A DNA stretch of 48,454 nucleotides, taken from the NCBI GenBank assembly GCA_036897095.1, contig JAYMSP010000525.1, positions 1 through 48,454 of the forward strand. The letters run 5' to 3'. Position 1 is the stretch's first letter, and every line of letters starts with the position of its first letter. The notes below the pieces were generated by a model. That model searched no databases, was not told the DNA's origin, and saw only the letters and a program-made list of their open reading frames with translations. The stretch is from Plantago elongata. Lineage: Eukaryota; Streptophyta; Magnoliopsida; Lamiales; Plantaginaceae. Positions 1 through 9,293 of this stretch are shown in pieces. A program made the translations under genes and the position numbers.

Positions 1-1034
1 ACATCATCATATGATATCTTGACCCCAAGTATATCACCTTACCTCCTCGACTACATCTCCACCACTACACCGCTGTTGGATCACGGATCCAGCAGCCTCC
101 TCTGTCCCACATTCCCATTGCTGGATCACTGATCCAACAACTTTCTTCAATTTCAGCTGTTGGATTCCTGATCCTACAGCCCTCACATCCCGCTGTTGGA
201 TCCCACTCGATCCAGCATCCTCTGCCTTCCGAGGGTGCAGTTGCCTCATCCCCACAGCCCGCCCCCGACTCTCCTCCAACAGCCCTCATTCTCCGCCCTC
301 CCTCAAATCGACATCGCACACCAAATCCCAATATTTTTTGTCCCGATTATGTCAACCTTACCCAAACACCGACAGCTATTTCCCCTCTTCCTCGAAATTC
401 CGTTAGTGCTTTACATGACCCAAATTGGAATGTTACCATGCTTGACGAATTTAATGCTCTTATTAAGAATAAGACGTGGGAGTTGGTGCCACGTCCTTCT
501 GATGCCAATCTTATTCGTTCCATGTGGATTTTCTGGCATAAAAAGAATCCTGATGGCTCTTTCGAGCGGCACAAGGCTCGTCTTGTTTGTGATGGCAGGT
601 CTCAACAGGTTGGCATTGATTGTGACTTTTAGCCCCGTTGTCAAACGGCTACTATATGGATTGTTCTCAGCATCGCTCTTTCTCGCTCTTGGTCTATTCA
701 TCAACTGAATGTCAAGAATGCTTTTCTACATGGCAATCTTCACGGAACAATTTATATGCATCAACCATTGGGATTCAAGGATAAAACACACCCGGATTAT
801 GTGTGTCTACTGAAGACGTCTCTTTATGGTTTGAAGCAAGCCTCTCGAGCTTGGTACCAACGTTTTGCGGATTTCGTTCGTACCATTGGTTTCTGCCACA
901 GCCAGTCGGATCACTCGCTCTTCATCTACTCCCGAGGAACTAACACATCATATATTCTTCTCTATGTGGACGAAATTATTCTCACCGCATCCTCTGATAC
1001 GCTACAGCTATCCTTCATGAAGATGTTCGGTTAG
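1..1034 (+). pseudogene. Ty1/copia retrotransposon pol fragment (reverse transcriptase), broken
   Basis: This is the linker and reverse-transcriptase part of a copia polyprotein. The RT reading starts near 402 (ALHDPNW, then MLDEFNALIKNKTWELV) and shows KARLV, the stretch NVKNAFLHGNL, SLYGLKQASRAWYQRF and a catalytic box changed to YVDE (family consensus YVDD) near 965-976. It is not functional: the upstream linker is open in another frame, an in-frame stop sits at 630-632 where the family continues with TFSPVV, and the coding homology ends near 1020, before the usual RT end and RNase H. The LTR follows at once, so an internal deletion joined RT to the LTR. Integrase is not recognisable in the first 60 bases. 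Seen: motifs, stops, missing parts. Inferred: old, immobile copy. Confidence 0.9.
71..215 (+). repeat. Four-unit palindromic repeat in the copia pol linker
   Basis: Four units start near 74, 119, 158 and 194 (spacings 45, 39 and 36 nt). Each is an imperfect palindrome of the form TGTTGGATC-n-GATCCAGCA, and three contain GGATCC or a near copy. In the frame that is open here each unit reads CW-I-x-(x)-DP-(A/T), giving a proline-rich repeat between integrase and RT. The spacings are multiples of three, so the repeat grew under a coding constraint or was copied as codon blocks. Confidence 0.6.
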
Positions 1035-1172
1035 CTATATATATTTGACTCCTAGTTAGATTAGTCTTATTTTTCTAATTCCTAATTAGATAAGACATTG
1101 CTTCTTATATTTTGTATATATAACCTACATCATTCTATGAATAAACACGATTGATTATTCAATAGTCTTACA
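1024..1172 (+). repeat. 3' LTR of the left copia fragment
   Basis: A short LTR-like stretch begins TGTTCGGTTAGC and ends TCTTACA. It matches 46817-46958 along most of its length (shared: TAGTTAGATTAG, CCTAATTAGAT, TTGTATATATA, ACACGATTGATTATTCAATA). In the right-hand copy this sequence is followed by a primer-binding site, which identifies it as an LTR. The left edge is approximate because it abuts the deletion in pol. No target duplication can be checked, as the 5' end of this copy lies outside the window. Confidence 0.75.
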
Positions 1173-2014
1173 CTCTCCTTATGAACGAATAAACAACACA
1201 AAAACCCCCTTCAATTATACAAAACAAGCACAAAAAACACTCAATTGTTAAAATTGCACCAAATCCCCTCAAACATGAATAAATATTGTACAAAACACCC
1301 TCAATTATTTCCGTTGCACCTAACCCTATGAAACAATAACAATTCCCTCCTTATCCCCTTAATTATCAGAATCTCTCCAAATATTTATAAATATCTCTAC
1401 TATTCTAAAAAGAAACTACCTAAAGGTAGTTGTTACACCAATTAATTCAATTTTGACCAATTGAATTAATTTTGACTCTAGATTTCACATCTAAAAATAA
1501 AATTAAAAAGAAAAAGAAAAAAAGAAGAAGATGAAGGTAGTTACACATATCTCCCACTACTTCAATAAATTTATATCTTTATTAAGAACTTATATAACTA
1601 TACACTATAATTGAATTTATAATTAACTAAGTACAAGCATATTTAATTTTAATATAAGATACGCATTTGTTTGGCACTTGAATTTTCAGGTGCATAATTT
1701 TACTAGTACAGAAAATTGAAACTATCAATTGATAATTGTGTTCTTTCGCATACAAAAAATGAGATCGGATATTATTCATGCCTGTAGAATTACGTCTTCA
1801 ATTTTGTCTAATACTGTGAATTTCATAAACTGTGACCATCTTTGGTCCTTAAGTCGGTGTTTCTTTCTAATTTTTTATAATTGTAACGATGTAACATTAC
1901 AACTTATAAGATTAAATGAAAAACTAAATACACAAAGAATCAATAAAAGAATAAGGAAATATTGATCTTGCAACTATGCAATGGAATATTTGTACTCATT
2001 AATGGTTATCAAAT

Positions 2015-2229
2015 GCTCAATGTTTTTCTTTCTTTTTAAAGTATTCGTAGCCAAGTGACAAGCTGAGACACTCCGTACCTAAAAGGTCACGGGTTCGATT
2101 TTCCGGAATGGGTGATATTTATCCTCTATATAGAGAATTATTAAAAAAATTATTTGATGAGCATTTATTCGACTAACTATTGTAATTGTAATATTGTATC
2201 TCAAAAAAAAAAAAAAGCTCAATGTTTTT
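2015..2229 (+). mobile_element. tRNA-derived SINE with 13-bp target duplication
   Basis: The body (2028-2216) carries a tRNA-like 5' part (AGCCAAGTGACAAGCTGAGA as A-box region, GGTCACGGGTTCGATT as B box) followed by an AT-rich body and a 3' A-run of 14. It is flanked by perfect direct repeats GCTCAATGTTTTT at 2015-2027 and 2217-2229, as expected for target-primed retroposition. The promoter boxes make it a SINE and not a tRNA gene: there is no full cloverleaf. Confidence 0.8.
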
Positions 2230-2436
2230 TTTAACAATGTTAGTGTTCCGCGGAATCGGAGATATTCGAGCCCTTTATTTATTTAATTATTTCTAATTTA
2301 TTACGGTTTGATAAATTAAATATTACTATACTTTATTTTATTAAAAAATAGGGGTAAGTTCGTAACGTTATTATAGGTATAAATAATCTTATTTTCTCCG
2401 TGTGAAGCGCATCTTTAGTTATACAAGCAAATTTGA

Positions 2437-2996
2437 TGACACGCGGAATTCGTATTTTTTTATAATATTAATTTGTTTTAAATGGCTAAATTCTTTTATT
2501 AATATAAACGCGAGCACAAGATATACTCACGAAGAAGCAAGTACAAATAAAAATTCTCCGAACCATAACATCCAAGTAAAAATCTTCGTTCACGTGAATT
2601 CTACGCACGCAATTATATGTTTGACTAATAATTTTTTAATTTTATATGAGTAGTTTTAAGAAAAATGATATTCTAAAGGTATGAAAGTAGTGGGAAAACT
2701 ACTTTTGGACTAATAACTACTTTCAAGTATTTGATTAGTATTAGTAACAAACAAATTTGACCCGCGGATTTCGCATGTTTTTTTAATAATATTAAATATT
2801 AATTTTTAAAGGTAAAATTGTTCGTTCACGTGAATTCTTTACACACGATTATATGCTCGATTTACAATTTCTTAATTTTATATGGATAATTTTAGTAAAA
2901 ATAATGTCCTAAAACTATGAAAGCAGTGGGAAAAAATTAATCTTGGGACTAATAATTGCTTCGAAGTATTTGATTAGTATTAATAAGTAATAGATA
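2437..2996. repeat. Diverged tandem duplication (about 240-320 bp units)
   Basis: Unit 1 (about 2437-2757) and unit 2 (about 2758-2996) share CGTTCACGTGAATTCT, ATTATATG near the middle, TTAATTTTATATG, ATGAAAG-AGTGGG and AAGTATTTGATTAGTATTA in the same order. Unit 1 has roughly 80 extra bases before CGTTCACGTG. The E-box-like CACGTG occurs once in each unit. No coding potential is seen. Confidence 0.6.
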
Positions 2997-3292
2997 GATC
3001 GACAAAAATGTAAGTTTGCACTATTGTTTTACCGATTTGGGAGAATTTGGTGTATTGTTGATAAGTGAGGGTCAATTGTGCTATGTTTATTAATGTTTCA
3101 GCCTTTCAGGTGATTTGGTGCAATTTTAATAATAAGAGATATATCATGCAATGAAAATTAATATTTTAGGGATTTAATGTAATTTTTAATAATTGGATGT
3201 TTTGTGATTGTTTAGTATAATTGGATGGGGTTTTGTGTAGTTTACACCTTTAAACTCTTCAACTGCGAATGCTTGGACCTTGTTTTCTACAG

Positions 3293-5967
3293 GTCCAGTA
3301 GAAATTGCAGCTGTAGGAGTTGCAATAGCTATTTTCAACCAAGCCTCCAAAGTAACCATATTTCCACTAGTTAGCGTCACAACCTCAATTGTTGCTGAGG
3401 AAAACACGGTAAATAGGATCAACAATGAACTGAACAAGAACGAAGCAGAGAAAGAATCACACAGGGATATGAAGATTATGTCAATTATGCTGCAAAATTA
3501 TTCTACTGTCGATAAGTTGGAAAATGGATCAGCAGAAAACGATGAAGCAAAACCATTAATGGATAAACGACGACAAGAGGAAGAAGAAGGAGGTACCGTT
3601 CTCTTTATCTAATGGATAAACTTATTATTGGATTAATTAGCTCAGTACTTCTTTGGTTTTTTCTTCTTTCCAGAATACAGAACTGCAACTTCTAAATCTG
3701 TTGATGCTTTGGATGCGACAGAACTAAGAAATGGACGACGAAATATCCCTTCTGCATCTACTGCATTGGCCCTTGGGGGTGTCCTTGGACTACTTCAAGC
3801 CATATTCCTCGTATTTCTTGCTAAGCCACTCTTGAATATTATGGGTGTCAAATCTGTAAGAAGTGGTACCACTCGCATTCTGTATCAATTGGAGAAGCGT
3901 TCATCATTTATTCATTTGATTTCCTTGAGCCATAAAATAGATATTTAGTGAAAACTGTTAAATTTTATAGGGATCTCCGATGCTTACCCCAGCCCTGAAG
4001 TATCTAACGATAAGGTCACTTGGTGCTCCAGCAGTTCTTCTGTCTTTAGCTATGCAAGGGATCTTTCGCGGGTTCAAGGATACAAAAACACCACTTAAAG
4101 CCATTGGTAAGCACTTCATCTCACAATATATGTCTTAAATGTTATGTCCTGATATAAGACATTGATATCCAATTTTAATTGAGTTTCCTTTTCCTGCTTA
4201 CAGTTGTAGGAGATGTAATTAATATACTGTTGGACCCAATTTTCATATTTGCTTGTCGACTTGGTGTAAGCGGTGCAGCTATTGCTCATGTACTATCACA
4301 GTACGTTCACTCTATAATGTTATTTGCAACAGAGATCTCAACCTTCATGATAGTGTTCTCAGGTGCTTCAATGTACACATGTCACAAGTCATAACAGTAT
4401 GACATGATAAAGCACCCAAGGACAGAGTCCTAAATAAGATTAAGATTGAAACTTTTCATCTGAATAATGTTCCTGATCTTTCGTACTTGTCTAATCCCTG
4501 ATAATTAAGCACATTATCTATCTCTAGGTACGTAATATGCTTGATCCTTCTGTTCAACTTAATCAAAGAAGTTGATTTACTACCACCAAGTATCAAGGAT
4601 CTACAGTTAGGGAAATTTCTCAAGAACGGTAAGTACTCTTGAGCTTAACTCTGTAACATTCTTTTTGCAGCTACTTGCGTCTCATTTACATTCATAAACA
4701 GGCGGTCTTTTACTAGTAAGAGTTATAGCTACTACTATGTGTGTGACACTAGCAGCTACACTGGCTGCAAGGCTTGGCACTACGCAAATGGCAAGTTTTC
4801 AAGTATGTTTGCAGGTCTGGCTAACTTCTTCACTACTTGCTGACGGTTTAGCAGTTGCTGGACAGGTATGAGACTACTTAAGCCTAAATAATACTGGTTT
4901 TCGATGAATTATGTTATTAGCTAAAACCCTTGTATACACTGAAGTTTCGATCATCTGATATAACATGCCCTGTCCTTTATTTCGTTTAGTCCATCCTTTC
5001 TGGTGCATTTGCTGAGAAAGATTATAAGAAAGCAACAGCTGTTGCAGCACGCGTACTCCAGGTATATATGCTACTTCATTAATAACTTTAGTTTTTGTTC
5101 TGGCTACTGTTAAAATCGCGTAGTTATATATCTATGCTGAGAATTCTCATTTTTCAGATGGGATTTGTACTCGGATTAGGCCTTGCTCTTGTCGTAGGAC
5201 TTGGGCTTCAATTTGGATCAGGAATATTTTCCAAAGACAAAGCCGTCATCCACACGATCAGCATAGGCATTCCGGTACTTTACATTTTCTTCATACAATT
5301 CGAACTGGACGATCAATGATGGTTTTCCAGTTATGACTAAAGTTAATTTCTGACTGGAAATCTTCTATATTTTGTTCATCAGTTCGTTGCAGTTACTCAA
5401 CCTATAAACTCACTAGCATTTGTATTTGATGGTGTTAACTTTGGAGCTTCTGATTTTGCATACTCTGCCTACTCCATGGTAATTTTTTACAAAAAAATGT
5501 CTGCACTTAATTGTAAGAATATCAAGTATTTTTAGCATATTCTGCATACTCGGGTTAGCCTAGTCGCATATAGCAGTAGCGAATACAGTCGGAAAATAGG
5601 GTGGTTTTTTTCCATATGGAGGCATAATTAGTTTCAAAATTTGTGGGTCTAACATGGGTTTTATTAAAAATTTGCAGGTTCTTGTATCCTTGTCAAGCAT
5701 CCAGATCCTATTTATTATGTCAAAGACTAATGGCTTTGTTGGGATCTGGCTAGCTTTGACCATGTTCATGTTCTTCAGAACATTTGCTGGCATTTGGAGG
5801 TAATTTTCATAATAGTTGTATATGGAATGAAGATAAATCACCTTATACAAAGTGACCTTGTCCCATTCAACATAAAACATCTCTGTTTCATGTTAAATTG
5901 CAGAATGGGAACGGGAACAGGACCATGGCATTATCTTAGGGGTCGATCATCAACGCCGGTTTTATAA
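3293..5967 (+). CDS. MATE efflux transporter, FRD3/DTX42-43 type (first coding exon not in window)
   Basis: This is a membrane antiporter of the MATE family; FRD3-type members export citrate, which helps iron transport or aluminium tolerance. Eleven exons: 3293-3592, 3674-3855, 3971-4106, 4204-4300, 4528-4628, 4702-4865, 4990-5061, 5158-5274, 5383-5478, 5678-5799, 5904-5967. They give about 482 residues ending in a stop. Family marks are GPVEIAAVGVAIAIFNQ, VTTSIVAEE, IPSASTAL, SLAMQGIFRGFKDTKTPL, DVINILLDPIFIF, QPINSLAFVFDGVNFGASDF and the end GTGTGPWHYLRGRSS, plus the long charged loop after TM2 typical of the FRD3 group. No ATG starts the first visible exon: it opens behind a splice acceptor (TTTTCTACAG) in mid-codon, so the N-terminal exon (TM1, DPIASLIDTAF in relatives) lies upstream of the window or is lost. 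Citrate as substrate is inferred from the subfamily only. Confidence 0.9.
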
Positions 5968-6657
5968 TCATGGTATATTGAAGTTTCATACAATCAATGC
6001 ACAATCATTTCATTGTATTGGGTGTTCATTCCCGCGACTTAGAAGTTAGAACCATGTAATTTCAACAATATCAATTTGTATCTCTGTATATATTTTCTAC
6101 GTACTACATTCGACTCTCTATGGTACTCGCTCTTCTCATAATTTCATTACCTTTGTGGATGGTAATGATAAACAATTTTTGTCATTTGTAATGTTATATA
6201 TAACTGAACTATGTTCTGAACAGATATGTAACTGAACTAATTCATCAAAGTGGTTACACTATGTATGGTTTTGGAAAACATGTAGGACTAGACACGAAAA
6301 TGAGCATTTGCTTCAAACGCCTTTAAGTAAAGTTAATTAGTTGACTTGTAATGTGAGAATATAGTTGTTAACCTGTTAACATCTTCTCCATGAATGACAC
6401 TGGCTCAAATTTGAATCACCATACATACTCGTGGTTGGGGTATCATCACAAATCGAAAATAGTGAAAACACACTCGTAATTTACAATCCAATCAAATGAC
6501 CTATACTAATGTGTAATGCGTACCTATCACAAACTTACAAGAACACATATAGTTTGTAGATTTTTCTCCACTTAAAACAGAGATGGATCAGTGGTACGTA
6601 CAATCCCGCGAGCAGGGAAAATTAACAAGCTAGACAATAATATTTGAACCATGCTCA
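5968..6657. other. Intergenic region between convergent genes
   Basis: This holds the 3' flanks of the MATE gene (+) and the RIC gene (-). It is AT-rich, without a credible reading frame or recognisable repeat. Both 3' UTRs and polyadenylation sites should lie here, but I cannot place them exactly. Confidence 0.5.
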
Positions 6658-7441
6658 TCAATTAGTTTGTGGAGTAGTTGAAGAACAACGCGATTGAGCA
6701 GCCATGGCAAGTTCGAACTGCTCAACAGAAATCGAAGGAATCTGCAGTTGTGAACAAGTGTTTTCAGCAGAGTTGAGCGAAGATGAAGATATTGAATTGT
6801 TGATCCTTGTTACTCCGTCTAATCCAATGTGCGTCACGTGTTTCACATCTGTTGGTAATCCGATTTCCATCTCCTTTTCCTCTGGTTCATTCTCCTCCTC
6901 GTACACTACAATACACGATAGCATAGCCAGTATTAGTCCAGAGAATTTATTCAAAATCAAATGTGGAGAATCTGTTGGGACGATGAGAGGAGTATTTAAA
7001 TTATGTGCGTACTTACAGAATAACTGCGACAATCGTCTCAAAATCCGTTTGATTAATTTGTGTAGTGCTTGTGAAACTGATGAACTTGAATGCTCCAATT
7101 TTGCCTTTCCTTTCACACTAGATGTTGTCTTTCTTTCACCATTTTCTACCGGAGAATCATTAATCAATTAACATCCAAAATGATCAGCTTTGAAATCCAA
7201 ATATTAGATTTCATCGCAAGTTCAAATTTATAGAGAGGTGTACAAACTAATCATGTAGTATATTAATTCTTCAATACTACATAACGTACGTACCTGATAG
7301 TTTTGACTGATCGTTCTTGACAGATTTCATTGTGTCAAGAGTCGCCGTGGAGGCTTTGGCAGCAGTGGCAACACTAGACTTGGACTCGCAGCCGAACGAA
7401 AATGGGAGAAGCAGAAACTTTTCAACATGTGTGTCTCTCAT
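6658..7441 (-). CDS. ROP-interactive CRIB-motif protein, RIC2/RIC4 type
   Basis: This is an effector that binds active ROP/RAC GTPases at the plasma membrane, in relatives to control actin, exocytosis and polar growth. My model has three exons on the minus strand: 7441-7294, 7145-7017 and 6905-6658, giving 174 residues (known RIC4 is of similar size). The N-terminus MRDTHVEKFLLLPFSFGC matches the conserved RIC2/4 start. A basic helix LIKRILRRLSQLF leads into the acidic stretch YEEENEPEEKE and the CRIB motif IGLPTDVKHVTHIGLDG at about residues 107-123. The second intron (7016-6906, donor GTAAGT, acceptor TTGTAG) is 111 nt with no stop in frame. Reading through it would insert 37 residues exactly where relatives have the contiguous SQLFVYKEE. 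An antisense frame at 6704-7171 is a shadow. Confidence 0.88.
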
Positions 7442-9163
7442 AGTAATAACTTTGTGAGATTACTGTATGTTCATACAGAGATAAAATCAAGAAACTTTAT
7501 GACTACTGTGTCCTGATGGATGATATTTATGTATAAGCTGTGTGTGTTAGCTTAATGAAGCAGATAAATCAATGGTTTTAAGGTACAACAACTGACAAGA
7601 ACCAAAGCAAGATTGAAATGATGGAGTGGGTTGAATGAATGAATTAGTGAGTGAATAATCCATCTATATGTCAGTTTAGCTGTACAACTCAACCTAATTT
7701 GGGAATCATTACTGCTACTTTGTGTCATTATTTGTATGCATATTCAGTAGAATAGACCCCACAGAATGAGTAAACTAGCTAATGATTCTCATTAGCCTGG
7801 CTATTTAATTTGTTCTTTAGGGATTACTTGGTTTATAATTGATTACTTCTGTTGAACAGAAATGTTGTTTGGTGGGTTCTTACTTTCCACAATGGGGCGA
7901 ATTTGATCACATCTCTCGTGCATTTGAAGTCACATTTTGGTTAAACAAGTATTTTATGTTGTTGCCTTTTGTTTTGCAACTTTTACGTGGGAGATGTCAA
8001 ACGGAATAGATATTTATAGATAACCTACTCTAAGGCCAATCTTTGTCAGTAGGAGTTAGAATACCATAGCATGGTGTTATAGGCTGACAGGATTGAAAGA
8101 CCCCACCCGGAATTCATCGGATTGTTCGGCTACGAATAACTCAATTCAAATTAATTTTTTATATAATTTTTTATCTAAAATTGAGAAAATTCAATTCAAA
8201 CACTCCGAATGTTTTTGTATAGTCATAACTCACAAGTCCTACACGCATCAATGCTTCCAACCCTTCGAAGGATAGAACATTAGGGAAGTATTCTGAATTC
8301 CCAATTCATTATCTTCAAAAGTGTAAGAGGCCGTAAATTTTTAATACATTGGTAAATGGAACTTATATATGGTTCAACATCTCATAAGTAGTAGCATGGA
8401 ACCACTAACAATTACAAATGGACGCTAGAAAGGATACTCTAGAGAGTAAAACAGTAAAATTATGGTCTACTTCACCAATGAAGCGGTGATAATGCACCTA
8501 CTATAAGTCTATACATAATGGCATACCTTCAGTAGAAGTCTAGTTTGTAGCAGGCCGAGCAAATAATCTACGTGGACAGCACTAAAATTATCAAATTTTT
8601 ACCATAATTTATAATTCAAAAGATCATTTAATCTCCGATTTTAACTTTTATAGGATTGTAAACATTAAATGTAGTCCTAAGTTGGATTCACCAACTTGAG
8701 CCCATCCAAATCATTGTTGTTACCTGAGTTAAGTCTTATGTAGTACTTGATCACTGATCTGCTTTATAATGCTTGATCTCTACTTAATTGACAAGTTATT
8801 CGAGTCGAACTTAAACCTGATAAAGGAATTATTTTGGTTATCAAGTGAATTAAGATTACGCCCAAGATTAGCTAGTAATGTTAACTAGTGGATTCAAACT
8901 TGATTACTGCTCAATTCCAGTTAAATAAGTAGGTCGAATAGAGTAATAATTGACATAAGAATAATGGAGATAAGTTTGCTGATGATCATAATATAAAAAT
9001 TTATGGAGAAGAAAACCAATTATGGCAGAGAAGAATACAACAATTTTCCCTCCACTAAGCACCAAAACCAGCACCAACAAACTTTGCTCCGCCAGATACC
9101 CTCTGATACAGACAAAACCCAATTTCACCTTGGTAAATTCAAAACCTTCAATTCGACCCAAAA
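7442..9163. promoter_or_regulatory. Divergent intergenic region between the RIC gene and Z-ISO
   Basis: This 1.7-kb spacer separates the start of the minus-strand RIC gene from the start of the plus-strand Z-ISO gene, so it must contain both promoters and 5' UTRs. It is AT-rich and has no convincing coding frame, RNA gene or transposon ends that I can see. Upstream ATGs for Z-ISO occur at 9003 and 9022. Confidence 0.45.
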
Positions 9164-9293
9164 ATGGCGACCTCAATTTTGCTCTCGAATCCTTTCTCCT
9201 TGCAATTCAGCCCTCCCAAACCTAGAAAATTCCTCCCCAATCCCCAAACCTTCTCATTTTCACCCCTCAGCTCCACCAGAAATGATCCGTTGA
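9003..9293 (+). other. Upstream ORFs overlapping the Z-ISO start
   Basis: An ATG at 9003 opens a 96-codon frame that runs to 9293, past the Z-ISO ATG at 9164 and out of frame with it. A second upstream ATG at 9022 opens a third frame to 9225. If the transcript starts before 9003, both would overlap the main start and could reduce Z-ISO translation. The peptides resemble no family I know, and the transcription start is unknown. The 5' UTR could simply begin after 9030. Confidence 0.35.

Larger units (their letters stand above)
1196..3240. mobile_element. Putative non-autonomous DNA transposon with long inverted ends
   Basis: The left end (about 1190-1330; AACACAAAAACCCCC, TCAATTATAC, AAAATTGCACCAAATC) is the inverted counterpart of the right end (about 3045-3240; GATTTGGTGCAATTTTA, GTATAATTGGATGGGG, TTTTGTGTAGTTT). 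The arms are about 130-190 bp with gaps, and both contain degenerate subrepeats of the type ACAAAACACCCTCAATTA. No transposase is visible between them. The 1.7-kb interior is AT-rich and holds a nested SINE and a diverged 0.25-0.3-kb duplication. A clear target-site duplication was not found, so exact borders and superfamily (foldback or Mutator-like) are uncertain. The right end stops about 50 bp before the first visible MATE exon. Confidence 0.55.

Noticed and set aside
2040..2115. tRNA gene
   Set aside because: A B box and part of an A box exist, but no full cloverleaf. The A-tail and 13-bp flanks show a SINE.
3280..3292. TTG or nearby codon as MATE start
   Set aside because: The bases before 3293 are a pyrimidine-rich tract and AG acceptor, and the protein would lack TM1.
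6704..7171. Plus-strand 155-codon gene starting MASSNCSTEIEG
   Set aside because: It is antisense to the RIC gene, whose minus-strand CRIB motif and splice structure are clear.
8093..8275. 60-codon ORF in the RIC/Z-ISO spacer
   Set aside because: Composition is AT-driven, and there is no motif or splice context.
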